From: Algoriphagus lutimaris
GTDB taxonomy: Bacteria > Bacteroidota > Bacteroidia > Cytophagales > Cyclobacteriaceae
Length of the DNA: 64,000 nt
Direction of reading: 5' to 3'
Assembly: GCF_017051705.1 (NCBI RefSeq)
Contig: NZ_JAFIDJ010000002.1
Span: 1,309,151-1,373,150 of the forward strand
Shown here: positions 1-8,866 of the stretch, one piece after another
Layout of the letters: each line of letters starts with the position of its first letter
How positions within the stretch are numbered: the first letter of the stretch is position 1
Notes under the pieces: generated by a model
The model's database searches: none
What the model was told of the DNA's origin: nothing
The model's input: only the letters and a program-made list of their open reading frames with translations
Position numbers and translations under genes: made by a program

Positions 1-356
1 ACTTTCATGTGGGAGCCGCTGCTATATTAAACTCGGGAAGGATTTTGAAGTCCAGTAATCAGGAGAATGTAAGTTTCCCTGTAGGAGTTTGTGCCGAACG
101 ATTGTTATTAGGATATGCAGGAGCTAATTTCCCTGGAGATCCAATTAAAAAACTTGCGATTGTTGCGAAAAGGAAAGGAGAAGAAGTATGGGCTTCTGTT
201 TCACCTTGTGGGTTATGCAGACAGACTATCAGTGAAACAGAGGTGAGGTTTAATCAAGCGATCACCTTACTGATATTAACTTCAGAAGGTCAAGTGTTGA
301 AGATTCCAGGAATTCAAGCTCTATTGCCATTTAAATTTGAGGATTTGAATGGGTAG
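1..356 (+). CDS. cdd: Cytidine deaminase, 5' end cut by window edge
   Basis: Deaminates cytidine and deoxycytidine to uridine and deoxyuridine in pyrimidine salvage, in the cytoplasm. The frame is open from base 3 (FHVGAAAIL, the substrate-binding stretch of the family). The zinc/catalytic signature CAE (VCAERLLLG) is followed about 40 residues later by PCGLCRQ, the two zinc cysteines. About 118 residues are visible; the missing N-terminal part lies outside the window. The GTG at base 9 is an internal valine, not the start. Its stop overlaps the ATG of the following hydrolase gene by 8 bases, so the two are probably cotranscribed. Confidence 0.93.
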   Translation, partial: FHVGAAAILNSGRILKSSNQENVSFPVGVCAERLLLGYAGANFPGDPIKKLAIVAKRKGEEVWASVSPCGLCRQTISETEVRFNQAITLLILTSEGQVLKIPGIQALLPFKFEDLNG

Positions 357-1005
357 TCAATTGAAGAAGCGTATCATGGTCAGTTATGAGGCAGAATACT
401 GTGTCTCTCATGAACCTAATTTTCAAGAGGAAGAAATTTGGATTCTGTTTCATGGATATGGACAATTAGCTGAATTTTTTATTCGTAGGTTTTTACCTTT
501 TGATGAAAAATACCGGCTTTTTATTGCACCTGAGGCAACGAATTATTCTTATTTGAAGGATTACTCTGGGCGGGTTGGCGCCAATTGGATGACTAGCCAT
601 GAACGGGAGCTAGCCATCGAAAATAATCATAGGTACCTGGATCAATTAGTGGATGGAATCCTGTCACAATTTGAAAATGCTCCGAAAGTTCATGTGTTTG
701 GTTTTTCCCAAGGAGTAGCCACTGCGACGCGTTGGGCAAGTCGATGGAAGGGGAATGTCAATAAGTTCGTGCTTTGGGCAGGGGGATTTGCACACGACTT
801 GCAATTAAACGTGAGTAAAGAAAAATTTGTCGACACAGAGTTTATTAGTGTTTTGGGTGATCAAGATGAATTTGTGAATTCTGAGAATCTCCAAAAACAA
901 GAGAAAATGGTTAGACTATTAGAAAAAAAGATGAAAAGAATTAATTTTTCGGGAGGGCATATTATTGATTCTGAGGTTTTAAAGGGGTTTTTTGGAAAAA
1001 AATGA
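349..1005 (+). CDS. Alpha/beta hydrolase, carboxylesterase/phospholipase-like
   Basis: A 218-residue serine hydrolase of the small carboxylesterase/phospholipase type, probably cytoplasmic because no signal peptide is seen. The oxyanion strand motif HGYGQ is at about 35-39, the nucleophile elbow GFSQG has Ser120, the acid is probably Asp171 or Asp173 (LGDQDEF) and the His is about 204 (SGGHII). The ATG at 349 overlaps the cdd stop; an in-frame ATG at 376 would also work and would remove the overlap. The substrate cannot be told from sequence. The family assignment rests on motif order and length. Confidence 0.8.
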   Translation: MGSQLKKRIMVSYEAEYCVSHEPNFQEEEIWILFHGYGQLAEFFIRRFLPFDEKYRLFIAPEATNYSYLKDYSGRVGANWMTSHERELAIENNHRYLDQLVDGILSQFENAPKVHVFGFSQGVATATRWASRWKGNVNKFVLWAGGFAHDLQLNVSKEKFVDTEFISVLGDQDEFVNSENLQKQEKMVRLLEKKMKRINFSGGHIIDSEVLKGFFGKK

Positions 1006-1097
1006 GAAATAAATTCATGATTTTTAATACAGGGTCTAAAAACAATTTGATGCAACTTTGACATTCACTATTTTTCGAAAAATTTTGTAATTCATTC

Positions 1098-1535
1098 ATG
1101 TTTTCGCTTACTGAAAAAGAGGTTGAATCAATATCAACCCAATTGCTGAAAGGCAATGTATGTTTCTATCAAATTGATAAAAAGAAGATTCATCATATGC
1201 CCGATGACGAAGATTATTTTAACTACGATCTCACCGAAGAGGAGGAGGATATTCTAGACGAAATAGAAGATAATCCAGACAATTTTGCTGAGTTCACTAA
1301 AATGGAACCTGCCCAAGAGCATCAAATGATGCAGGACTTTGTCGATAGAAAAATTAAAGAGAAAAACTTAGCTGAGGATTTGGTGAATGCCTTGAGTAAA
1401 CCTAAAGCTTCTACTGGTTTTAAGTTTCTTATTGATGATTCTAAATACAAGAATGAATGGTTGGAGTATAGACTTTCGAAATACCATGATTGGGTAAAAG
1501 AACAAGTTGATAGCTTCAATTATTCTGAAGATTAA
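1098..1535 (+). CDS. UPF0158-like acidic protein of unknown function
   Basis: A 145-residue soluble acidic protein. The opening (MFSLTEKEVESI...LLKGNVCFYQID) followed by a strongly acidic stretch at about residues 35-60, and a C-terminal WLEYRLSKYHDWVKEQ helix, resemble the UPF0158 family, for which no function is established. It has no signal peptide or membrane segment. It stands alone after a 92-base AT-rich gap and is closed by its own hairpin terminator at 1541. The family assignment is from memory of the family pattern and is only moderately sure. Confidence 0.6.
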   Translation: MFSLTEKEVESISTQLLKGNVCFYQIDKKKIHHMPDDEDYFNYDLTEEEEDILDEIEDNPDNFAEFTKMEPAQEHQMMQDFVDRKIKEKNLAEDLVNALSKPKASTGFKFLIDDSKYKNEWLEYRLSKYHDWVKEQVDSFNYSED

Positions 1536-1540
1536 AAGTA

Positions 1541-1566
1541 AACCGCCTTTCTGGCGGTTTTTTGTT
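1541..1566 (+). terminator. Rho-independent terminator
   Basis: A perfect 7-bp stem AACCGCC / GGCGGTT (1541-1547 and 1553-1559) with loop TTTCT runs into a T-rich tract. It lies 5 bases after the stop of the UPF0158-like gene. Confidence 0.85.
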
Positions 1567-1571
1567 TTAGT

Positions 1572-2072
1572 ATGATTACTGAAAAAAATAAACTTTCAAT
1601 TAGGAATTTTTTGAAGCCTGGGGATTTAGGACAGGTAGCTGCATTGCACGGGAAAATATATGGTGATGAACACGGTTTTCCCATCGGTTTTGAAATGTAT
1701 GTGATGGAGAGTTTGGCAGAGTTCTATAGACAGTTTGCCGAAGAAAGAGATCGTGTCTGGGTGGTGGAGTCCGATGGGAGGATGGTTGGCTTTTTGCTTT
1801 TGATGCATCGGGCTGAGAATAGTGCCCAGCTCCGTTATTTTATAATTGAGAAGCCTTTTAGAGGAATTGGTTTAGGAAAAGAGTTGATGAAAAAATGGAT
1901 GGAGTTTTTTAAGGAAAAAAAATACCAATCAGCCTATTTATACACTACCTCAGGACTGGACCCTGCCATCAGCCTTTACGAAAGATATGGCTTTGTGAGA
2001 ATTTCTGAGGAGCAAACAGAGAATTTTGGTTTTCCAATGTTGGAGATTTTATATCGGTTAGAAAAGGCTTGA
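1572..2072 (+). CDS. GNAT family N-acetyltransferase
   Basis: A 166-residue acetyl-CoA-dependent N-acyltransferase. The fold signature is visible: beta-strand VWVVESDGRMVGFLLL (about 58-73), then the acetyl-CoA pyrophosphate loop RGIGLGKELM (motif A, Q/R-x-x-G-x-G/A), then the C-terminal SLYERYGFVRI strand-helix element typical of motif B. The acceptor substrate cannot be predicted. It begins 6 bases after the terminator of the previous gene, so its promoter must lie within or before that gene. Confidence 0.85.
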   Translation: MITEKNKLSIRNFLKPGDLGQVAALHGKIYGDEHGFPIGFEMYVMESLAEFYRQFAEERDRVWVVESDGRMVGFLLLMHRAENSAQLRYFIIEKPFRGIGLGKELMKKWMEFFKEKKYQSAYLYTTSGLDPAISLYERYGFVRISEEQTENFGFPMLEILYRLEKA

Positions 2073-2126
2073 TAGTTAAGAGTTTGCTAAAGAAAAATGT
2101 ATTTTTAGTAAACAATCATATCAATC

Positions 2127-2723
2127 ATGACTTCACAACCTTTCAAAACCATCAAAAAAGCGCTGGATTACTGGTACTTGTTGACCTTAATTGGAGCAGT
2201 ATTTATTCTTTTAGGAATTTATGTGTTTAGTACTCCTCTCGCTTCCTATTTAGTGTTGGCGACACTTTTTAGCCTATCATTTTTAGTTTCTGGTTTGAGT
2301 GAGTTGACCTTTGCTTTTGGGAACAGAAAGCATTTGGATAATTGGGGCTGGTTTTTGGCATCAGGCCTGATTAGTACGGTAATTGGATTTTTATTACTGA
2401 CTAATCCTGCACTTTCCATGGTGACTTTACCCTTGTATGTAGGGTTTGGAGTTATGTTTAAGTCTATAGCAGGTATCAGTTTTGCTTTGAGTTTAAAAGA
2501 CCATGGAGACGAATATCAGTCTTTACTTTGGTTAAGTATTGGAGGGATGATTTTGTCCATCATCCTAATTTGGAACCCAGCAATCATTGGGATGACGCTA
2601 GTTACCGTCACAGCGATGGTTTTTATCCTTCTAGGTATTATTGCAGTTTTATTCTCTTTGAAGCTTAAGAAATTACATGACCTCCCAAATAAGTTGAAAA
2701 AGAAATTGGAAGAGGATTCTTGA
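2127..2723 (+). CDS. HdeD family (DUF308) integral membrane protein
   Basis: A 198-residue protein with six predicted membrane segments in three pairs, at about 17-37, 42-62, 74-94, 98-118, 133-150 and 154-176, followed by a basic tail (KLKKLHDLPNKLKKK). This layout and the GWFLASGLIS and WLSIGGMILS helices match the HdeD/DUF308 family. HdeD of E. coli is linked to acid resistance, but the molecular role in Bacteroidota is not established. The family is inferred from topology and helix sequence. Confidence 0.75.
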   Translation: MTSQPFKTIKKALDYWYLLTLIGAVFILLGIYVFSTPLASYLVLATLFSLSFLVSGLSELTFAFGNRKHLDNWGWFLASGLISTVIGFLLLTNPALSMVTLPLYVGFGVMFKSIAGISFALSLKDHGDEYQSLLWLSIGGMILSIILIWNPAIIGMTLVTVTAMVFILLGIIAVLFSLKLKKLHDLPNKLKKKLEEDS

Positions 2724-2830
2724 GAGGAAAGGCTTTTAATAGTACTTCACAAGGGAGAGTTTTGGCTTTGTTATGGAGTATGAGTTATAGGTGGGAGTGT
2801 ATTTTAAATCCTTCAGCCTATCTTTGCTTC

Positions 2831-4408
2831 ATGCGAAAATTCTTTTTCCCCCTTTTGATTCTTTTCATTTCCATCACATCTTCTTATTCTCAAAATTGGG
2901 ATTGGGGCGGTCCTATTGACCCCCTACAAGAGAAATTCAAAGTTTTGCATTATCAGTTAGAACTTGAAATTCTTCTGGATTCAAAATCCATTAGAGGGAA
3001 AAATAGGATCACATTTGATGCCTCTGAAAAACTCGATACCCTTCGACTAAATTTAATTGATGAATACGAGGTTTCCAGTGTTTTAATGAATGGAGAGGAA
3101 GTGAATTTTACCCATCAAAACGACATCTTGGATATCATTCCGATTGACTGCACCTGTAACTCGGTAGATGTATTTTATGAAGGGATAACACCCATTGCAA
3201 TCAACCCTCCCTGGACCGGAGGGTTCACCTGGGAACTAGACTTAATGGACCAGCATTGGATGGGACTTTCTTCTCAAGGAGAAGGGGCTAAGATTTTCAT
3301 GCCTGCCCTTGACCACCCCTCAAGTGAGCCAGAAAATGGAGTAGATTTATTTTTCACGGTTCAAAAACCCTATTTCGTGGCTTCTAATGGGAGGCTTATC
3401 GAACAAAAGGCAGCAGTAGACCACACCACATACCATTGGGCTACCGAGTACCCGATTAATAATTATGGAATAAACTTTACGGTGGGAGTTTTTCATGAAG
3501 CTAAAATGGATTTTGAATCCGTTTCAGGCCAGAAAATTCCCATGCACGTATACGTTTTGCAGGAAGATGAAGCAAAAGCTCAATCTTTATTAGAAGTCTT
3601 AAAAGTGAGCGTCGAAACGCAAGAGAAATATTTTGGAGCATTTCCCTTTCCAAAGGATAAAATAGCCGTGGTCGAAACTCCCTATTTAGGAATGGAGCAC
3701 CAAACCATCAATGCCTATGGGAATAATTTCCAGTTTGTTTCTATGGGTGAAGTATCCTATGATTGGTTACTGCATCATGAACTAGGGCATGAGTGGTTCG
3801 GAAATAAAATGTCGGTTGGAGACTGGGCTGATATGTGGATTCATGAAGGTTTTACAGCCTATGGAGATTGGTTGTTTTACGAAACACATGGCGGGTTTGA
3901 TGCTTATTTAAATCATGCTGCTTCTGTTTTAAAGACTATTCCCCATGCCAAAGCGGTAGTTTCTCCACCCAACAGTACGGAAGAGGAGGCATATCATGGG
4001 GAGATTTATAGTAAAGGAGCTGCAGTAGTCCACGGTTTGCGTGGAGTGGTGGGAGACGAAGTCTTTTTTCCTCTGTTGAAAGCATTTATTTCAGATGATC
4101 GCTTTACCTATTTGAATAAGGTAAATACCTCAGGCTTTATTGAGTTTGTCAATGCCTATACGTGTCAGGATTTAAGCGCATTCCTTAATTTTTATTTAAA
4201 GACCACCGCCTTGCCTGCACTGAAAGTAGGAAAGAAGGGGAAGAGTGGGTATCAAGTCAGCTTGAAAGGAATCGATTTTACAATTCCTGTTGAAATTGAA
4301 ACTTCCAATGGATTGATTAAAGAGGAGATAGGTCCCAAGCCCGTTTTTATTGAAAGTTCCACACAGATAAAAGTAGATCCAAAAGGATGGTTGATGCTAT
4401 CAAGATAA
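2831..4408 (+). CDS. M1 family metallopeptidase (aminopeptidase N-like), secreted
   Basis: A 525-residue zinc peptidase with a signal peptide (MRKFFFPLLILFISITSSYSQ), so it is probably periplasmic or outside the cell. The gluzincin site is complete: HELGH at 316-320 and Glu339 in IHEGFTAYGDW, exactly 18 residues after the second His. The upstream LGMEHQT replaces the usual GxMEN exopeptidase motif, a form often seen in Bacteroidota members. The frame is open from 2720, but the ATG at 2831 is chosen because it gives a clean signal peptide. It converges with the permease gene, leaving only 4 bases between the stops. Confidence 0.92.
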   Translation: MRKFFFPLLILFISITSSYSQNWDWGGPIDPLQEKFKVLHYQLELEILLDSKSIRGKNRITFDASEKLDTLRLNLIDEYEVSSVLMNGEEVNFTHQNDILDIIPIDCTCNSVDVFYEGITPIAINPPWTGGFTWELDLMDQHWMGLSSQGEGAKIFMPALDHPSSEPENGVDLFFTVQKPYFVASNGRLIEQKAAVDHTTYHWATEYPINNYGINFTVGVFHEAKMDFESVSGQKIPMHVYVLQEDEAKAQSLLEVLKVSVETQEKYFGAFPFPKDKIAVVETPYLGMEHQTINAYGNNFQFVSMGEVSYDWLLHHELGHEWFGNKMSVGDWADMWIHEGFTAYGDWLFYETHGGFDAYLNHAASVLKTIPHAKAVVSPPNSTEEEAYHGEIYSKGAAVVHGLRGVVGDEVFFPLLKAFISDDRFTYLNKVNTSGFIEFVNAYTCQDLSAFLNFYLKTTALPALKVGKKGKSGYQVSLKGIDFTIPVEIETSNGLIKEEIGPKPVFIESSTQIKVDPKGWLMLSR

Positions 4409-4412
4409 GCTT

Positions 4413-5633
4413 CTAGATGATAAAAAGCTGGACTGCTAATCCTCCCAAAAGCCAGATATAGCTGAGAAAGGCAATGTATTTAAGAATGGTTTCCATGTTT
4501 TTACTTTTTGGTGCCATTTCTTTCATGTAGTGCATATCCTTATATTTTTTAAAGCCTAGCCAAATCAAATAACCTGAACCAATCAGAAATGAGACGTTTA
4601 GGAAAAAGGTATAATTTATTTGGAAATAGGATTCATCTTGAATACTTACCTGTGAAGGGTCAGGTAATACTCCTAAGAAGTCAAAGGAGTAATGGAGAAA
4701 TATCGAAGTGACAACTAATGAAGAAAGCAGCAGGAATAAAATGTATAGTGCCATTTTCCAACCATAGTATTTAGCATTGATCCTCAACACCGGAAATACT
4801 ACTAGATCACTGAAAATAAAGGCCATCACTCCTGCAAAACTTACCCCTTTTCCAAAGAGTAAAGCTGCCAGAGGGATATTACCCATAGAGCCTATAAAGG
4901 TCAAAAAAGCGGCTATAGGCCCAATAATCACGTGTTCTAGGATTTCTAGAAAGGAATAATCTGTCTTCCCCAGATTGCTGTTTATAAAGAGTGTTTGAAA
5001 AAAGGAATCGGGAATCAATGCTGCCACTATTCCGGCAATAGTGAACCCGATGGTAACATCTTTCCAAACCATTTTCCATTCCATACCATATTGACGTCCT
5101 ACTTTTGCCCAGCTTTTTTCGGATTGAACATTATCTTCACCAGTAACTCCCATTTCTTGCATCCCCATCTCTCCTTCTGATAGGTTTTTTTTGGCGGCTT
5201 TGATAAGTTTTAAAGGTTTGGTAATCCGGATTATTATCCAGCTGATCAAAATCAGTAGGATTCCTCCCAAGTATTCGCCAACAACGAACTGCCAGCCTAA
5301 AAAGATGGAAATGATAATTCCCAATTCGATGACTAAATTGGTGGAGGCAAGTAGAAAAGCGATGGAGGAAATAAAGCTAGCTCCTTTTTTGAAAAGTGAT
5401 TTGGTGGTGGCTAAAGCGGAGAAGCTACAGGAACTGCTAATAAATCCAAAAATGGTTCCCAGGAGAACCCCTTTTCCCTCTTTGCCTCCCATGGTCTGCT
5501 TCATTTTTTCTTCAGTTGCGAAGATTTGAATCAAGCTACTAATAAGATAACCTAATCCAAAGGCCCAAAAGGCCATCCAAAAAAAACCAAAACTTGTATT
5601 GGCAGCTTCTGCCCATTTTTCTAGAAATTCCAT
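4413..5633 (-). CDS. Permease of the ArsP/DUF318 family
   Basis: A 406-residue integral membrane protein with about ten hydrophobic segments and a hydrophilic loop at about 145-185. The SSSCSFSALA motif near residue 70 and the second-half IGSMGNIPLAALLFGKG segment mark the ArsP_1/DUF318 permeases, which include the methylarsenite exporter ArsP. The motif cysteine is present. No arsenic-resistance regulator or other ars gene is adjacent, so the substrate is open. A GTG at 5636 also opens the frame; the ATG at 5633 is preferred. Confidence 0.8.
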   Translation of the reverse strand: MEFLEKWAEAANTSFGFFWMAFWAFGLGYLISSLIQIFATEEKMKQTMGGKEGKGVLLGTIFGFISSSCSFSALATTKSLFKKGASFISSIAFLLASTNLVIELGIIISIFLGWQFVVGEYLGGILLILISWIIIRITKPLKLIKAAKKNLSEGEMGMQEMGVTGEDNVQSEKSWAKVGRQYGMEWKMVWKDVTIGFTIAGIVAALIPDSFFQTLFINSNLGKTDYSFLEILEHVIIGPIAAFLTFIGSMGNIPLAALLFGKGVSFAGVMAFIFSDLVVFPVLRINAKYYGWKMALYILFLLLSSLVVTSIFLHYSFDFLGVLPDPSQVSIQDESYFQINYTFFLNVSFLIGSGYLIWLGFKKYKDMHYMKEMAPKSKNMETILKYIAFLSYIWLLGGLAVQLFII

Positions 5634-5789
5634 CACAAAAGTTTTCTTCCTTAGGTTATTGAGATTTCAAAGATCATGCAAAGCGGGGTTTCATACTTGA
5701 TTCTTTGTACTGGGCGATAGGAGGTAGCATTTAAGAGGATGTTTTTCCTAACCATTCCCATATTGGGGTGGATTTTGCACATGGTTAGG

Positions 5790-6233
5790 TTGGCTCTTAA
5801 AAAGGTACGATTTAGCCTTTCTCCACATAGTTTTTCAATCCTTGGAGAAGAATGGCCCAAAAAAGGAAGATCTCTTAAAATGATCATTGCATTAAGGCTA
5901 CCCGATATGCCAAAAATTCACTGTTGTTTTTCCCACATCCCGACTGAGATCAAATCCAAATGTAGTAGGACTCCAATCCTCATCTGAGTCCGTCATATTG
6001 ATATGAAATGATTGATTTTCTTGGTACAGGATCACTTTCCCCTACCAATCATAGTCGGGGGTAAAAAAGAAATTTTATGTTCCATTCAATTCGGATAATC
6101 CTTTACATGATTTTGGCTGCCAGTTAATAAGTTCGACAGGGGTAGATATTGCTTGGAAAAGCTCTTCAATTGGACGATCAATCCACAGATCATGGTAGTA
6201 GATTGCGAAGGACTACGCATCAGAGGTATTCAT
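5790..6233 (-). pseudogene. Decayed SRPBCC (AHSA1/polyketide-cyclase-like) gene
   Basis: Reading the minus strand from the ATG at 6233 gives one frame that still looks like a START/SRPBCC protein: IDRPIEELFQAISTPVELINW, NFFFTPDYDW, GKVILYQENQSFHINMTDS, DEDWSPTTFGFDL, VNFWHIG, CNDHFKRSSF. It is interrupted by about six in-frame stops (after MNTSDA, after LNGT, after PDYDW, on both sides of the P in HIG-P-CNDHF, and after FFSKD), and the end near GPFFSKD looks frameshifted. The start overlaps the nitrilase stop as ATGA, as in a working operon. The rest of the gap down to 5651 has a short open stretch I cannot identify. Confidence 0.75.
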
Positions 6234-7156
6234 TGAGATTCTTTGCTAATGGAAGGTTGTTCTTTGACTATTAATTCAAAGATGTCAGGTCGGCTATAAT
6301 GCCCAATTGGGTCAAAGTCCAGCTTGCTTTTAAGGATCTCCCCCAGATCAATTTCCGCACATACTTTACCGGCTTCTCCAAAAAGGGGGCCTGCCAAAAT
6401 CTCTCCCATAGGAGATACGATGACGGATCCCCCTGCGCAGATTGTTTCAGGATCATCCTTAAGTTCTTTTTGAAGAGATTCGGGATACATGGATTTGGTA
6501 AAATATTGGTTGCAACCTAGTACAAAGCATCTTCCTTCCAGTCCAATGTGCTTCATGGTGGAGGTCCAATTTTCCCGGGCATCAGCAGTAGGTGCGATAT
6601 AAATTTCTACTCCTTGATTATACATGGACATTCTGGCCATGGGCATGTAATTTTCCCAGCAGATCAATCCTCCCAATTTACCGATTTTGGTATCGAAGCT
6701 GACTAAGTACTTACCATCTGCTTCTGCCCAGACCAAGCGTTCTGTTCCTGTGGGTTTGATTTTTCTATGTACGCCAAGAAATCCTGCGGAGGGAGAAATA
6801 TAGATCATCGAACAAAACAAACTCCCGTGCAATTTTGACTTTTCAGTTACGCCAATTACCAGATAGGTGCCCAGTTTTTTACTGAGTTTCACAAGTCTTT
6901 GCAGATCTTCACTATCCAGATCAAAACTATGTTTGTGATATTCAGCATAGAGTGCTCTGCCTTCTTCTGAACGACTTCCTATTCTGGCCCCAAAGCCGAA
7001 ACCTCTGGGATATCCAGGAATAAAGGACTCTGGAAATACGATCAATTGATATCCCTCTTTGGCATTTTGTGTACAAAGTTTCTCCACCTTCTGTAGAGTT
7101 TTTTCTTTATCAAAAAAAATGGGGTGATCCTGAATTAGACAGACTTTCAGCTTCAT
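6230..7156 (-). CDS. Nitrilase family carbon-nitrogen hydrolase
   Basis: A 308-residue C-N hydrolase of the nitrilase superfamily with the full catalytic triad: Glu43 (VFPESFIPGYP), Lys about 132 (HRKIKPTGTERLVW) and Cys166 (GGLICWENYMP). The RKIKPTxxER and CWENYMP forms are those of true nitrilases/cyanide hydratase relatives rather than of amidases, so a nitrile-to-carboxylate reaction is likely. It is cytoplasmic. The gene is followed at ATGA overlap by the dead SRPBCC gene, so a former two-gene unit has probably lost its second member. Confidence 0.88.
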   Translation of the reverse strand: MKLKVCLIQDHPIFFDKEKTLQKVEKLCTQNAKEGYQLIVFPESFIPGYPRGFGFGARIGSRSEEGRALYAEYHKHSFDLDSEDLQRLVKLSKKLGTYLVIGVTEKSKLHGSLFCSMIYISPSAGFLGVHRKIKPTGTERLVWAEADGKYLVSFDTKIGKLGGLICWENYMPMARMSMYNQGVEIYIAPTADARENWTSTMKHIGLEGRCFVLGCNQYFTKSMYPESLQKELKDDPETICAGGSVIVSPMGEILAGPLFGEAGKVCAEIDLGEILKSKLDFDPIGHYSRPDIFELIVKEQPSISKESQ

Positions 7157-7284
7157 AAAATCGGTGTTTGCTAATCAATTTACGAACTCAATAGGAATCC
7201 CAAGTGAAGTTCTTTTAATTTTACGAACTCAAAGTAGGAAAAAAGCATTCATTCTTTTCCCATACTTAATACCTAAATTGCAGC

Positions 7285-8343
7285 ATGGAAGAGATTCAGA
7301 AACAAGACATTCGCAAATTAAGCCTCGCTGAACTGGAAGCGTTCTTTTTGTCCCACGGGGAAAAGAAATTCCGGGCCAAGCAGGTTTATGAATGGCTATG
7401 GAATAAGTCCTTAAAGAATTTTGATGACATGAGTAATATTTCTCTTAGTACGAGAGAATTGTTAAAATCTCATTTCACCATCAACCATATTCGAGTGGAT
7501 CTAATGCAGCATTCAGAAGATGGGACCATCAAGAATGCGGTTAAGTTATTTGATGACAAAATTGTTGAATCTGTCTTAATTCCGACTTCCAAAAGAATTA
7601 CGGCTTGTGTGTCTTCCCAAGTAGGCTGTAGTTTGGATTGTAATTTTTGTGCTACTGCCCGTTTAAAGCGGATGCGAAATCTCAATCCAGATGAAATCTA
7701 TGACCAGGTAGTGGCGATTAAAGACGAGGCGGAAACCTATTTTCAGCGTCCCTTAACCAATATCGTTTTTATGGGAATGGGTGAGCCTTTACTAAACTAT
7801 GCCAATGTGCTGGCCGCCATTGATAAAATTACCTCACCAGAAGGATTGGGTATGGCTGCAAGGAGAATCACCTTATCTACTGTTGGGGTGACAAAGATGA
7901 TTCGCAAAATGGCAGATGATGGCGTTAAATTTAATTTGGCGGTATCCCTTCACTCGGCCATCAACGAAACCCGTTCAAGACTTATGCCGATCAATGATTC
8001 CAATCCAATCGAAGAGTTGGGGGAGGCTTTAAAATACTGGTATCAAAAGACAGGTAGAAAAGTAACCTACGAATATGTGATTTGGGATGGGGTGAATGAT
8101 GATGAACGTCATGCGAAGGCATTGGCTAAATTTTGCAAAATCATTCCATCAAAAGTAAATATCATCCAATATAATCCGATTGACGAAGGAGAATTCAGAC
8201 AGGCAAAACAAGAGGCAGTAGATATGTATGTGAGGATATTGGAAAGTCAGGGAATTATTGCCAAGGTTCGTAAATCCAGAGGACAAGACATTGATGCTGC
8301 CTGTGGCCAGTTGGCAAATAAAAATGAAGTAGCTGAGATCTAA
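7285..8343 (+). CDS. rlmN: Dual-specificity RNA methyltransferase RlmN
   Basis: A 352-residue radical SAM enzyme that methylates C2 of A2503 in 23S rRNA and, in the family, A37 of some tRNAs. The radical-SAM cluster motif is CSLDCNFC (CxxxCxxC, about residues 115-122), preceded by ITACVSSQVG. GMGEPLLNY and RITLSTVGV follow as SAM-binding elements, and the C-terminal GQDIDAACGQL carries the methyl-carrying Cys. The N-terminal accessory helix domain (KFRAKQVYEWLWNK) is typical. Length and motif spacing are normal for the family. Confidence 0.97.
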   Translation: MEEIQKQDIRKLSLAELEAFFLSHGEKKFRAKQVYEWLWNKSLKNFDDMSNISLSTRELLKSHFTINHIRVDLMQHSEDGTIKNAVKLFDDKIVESVLIPTSKRITACVSSQVGCSLDCNFCATARLKRMRNLNPDEIYDQVVAIKDEAETYFQRPLTNIVFMGMGEPLLNYANVLAAIDKITSPEGLGMAARRITLSTVGVTKMIRKMADDGVKFNLAVSLHSAINETRSRLMPINDSNPIEELGEALKYWYQKTGRKVTYEYVIWDGVNDDERHAKALAKFCKIIPSKVNIIQYNPIDEGEFRQAKQEAVDMYVRILESQGIIAKVRKSRGQDIDAACGQLANKNEVAEI

Positions 8344-8394
8344 TGGTGTTGAATTTGTTTTTAGTACTATCCAATCAGTTTTGAATTAAGATCT

Positions 8395-8865
8395 ATGAAA
8401 AAATATATACTCCTCTTTTTTGCATGTTTTGTGATCAGTTTCATTGCTTCCGCTCAATCACAAGGCGACAGTAGAATCCATACTTTAGGCACCTATGGGT
8501 TGCGATACAAATACTTTGGAATAGGAGCGGGATGGGAGTTTTTTTTCGTGGATAATTTTTCCTTTATGCCTAGCTACACTAAGGTTTTTCCGAATGTTGG
8601 AAAAGCGAGTAATTTTAGTGCGGATCTCAGGTATTATATTTCTGTAGAGAGTTCCCAGTTATATTTTATGGCTGGATATAGTCAAAATTGGGAAAATACG
8701 AATCCTGATGGTGCTGGAACTAATAGAAATGTAAAGGGAGCAAATGTAGGAATAGGAGCCTATATTCCTTTGGTAGATTGGGTAGGGTTAAGCACCGAAT
8801 TTAAATTCCAAAGTCAATACCCTCGAGAGGCAGGTTTTCGATTTGGTCTTGCGTTTCCTTTATAA
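8395..8865 (+). CDS. Small outer-membrane beta-barrel-like protein
   Basis: A 156-residue protein with a clear signal peptide (MKKYILLFFACFVISFIASAQ). The mature part consists of alternating hydrophobic/polar strands rich in aromatic residues and glycine (YGLRYKYFGIGAGWEFFF, SSQLYFMAGYSQNW, GANVGIGAYIPL, EAGFRFGLAFPL), as in small outer-membrane barrels. I do not recognise a named family. It ends one base before the convergent rhomboid gene. Confidence 0.65.
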   Translation: MKKYILLFFACFVISFIASAQSQGDSRIHTLGTYGLRYKYFGIGAGWEFFFVDNFSFMPSYTKVFPNVGKASNFSADLRYYISVESSQLYFMAGYSQNWENTNPDGAGTNRNVKGANVGIGAYIPLVDWVGLSTEFKFQSQYPREAGFRFGLAFPL

Positions 8866-8866
8866 A

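Noticed and set aside
2720-2830. N-terminal extension of the M1 peptidase frame back to 2720
   Set aside because: The 37 extra residues have no signal-peptide character, whereas the ATG at 2831 starts a textbook signal peptide.
4413-5633. Arsenic-resistance operon
   Set aside because: Only the permease resembles ArsP; no arsR, arsC or arsM-like gene is adjacent.
5651-5887. Open frame of 78 codons on the minus strand near the SRPBCC remnant
   Set aside because: It lies in the decayed region, overlaps the remnant in another frame, and I recognise no family; not called as a gene.
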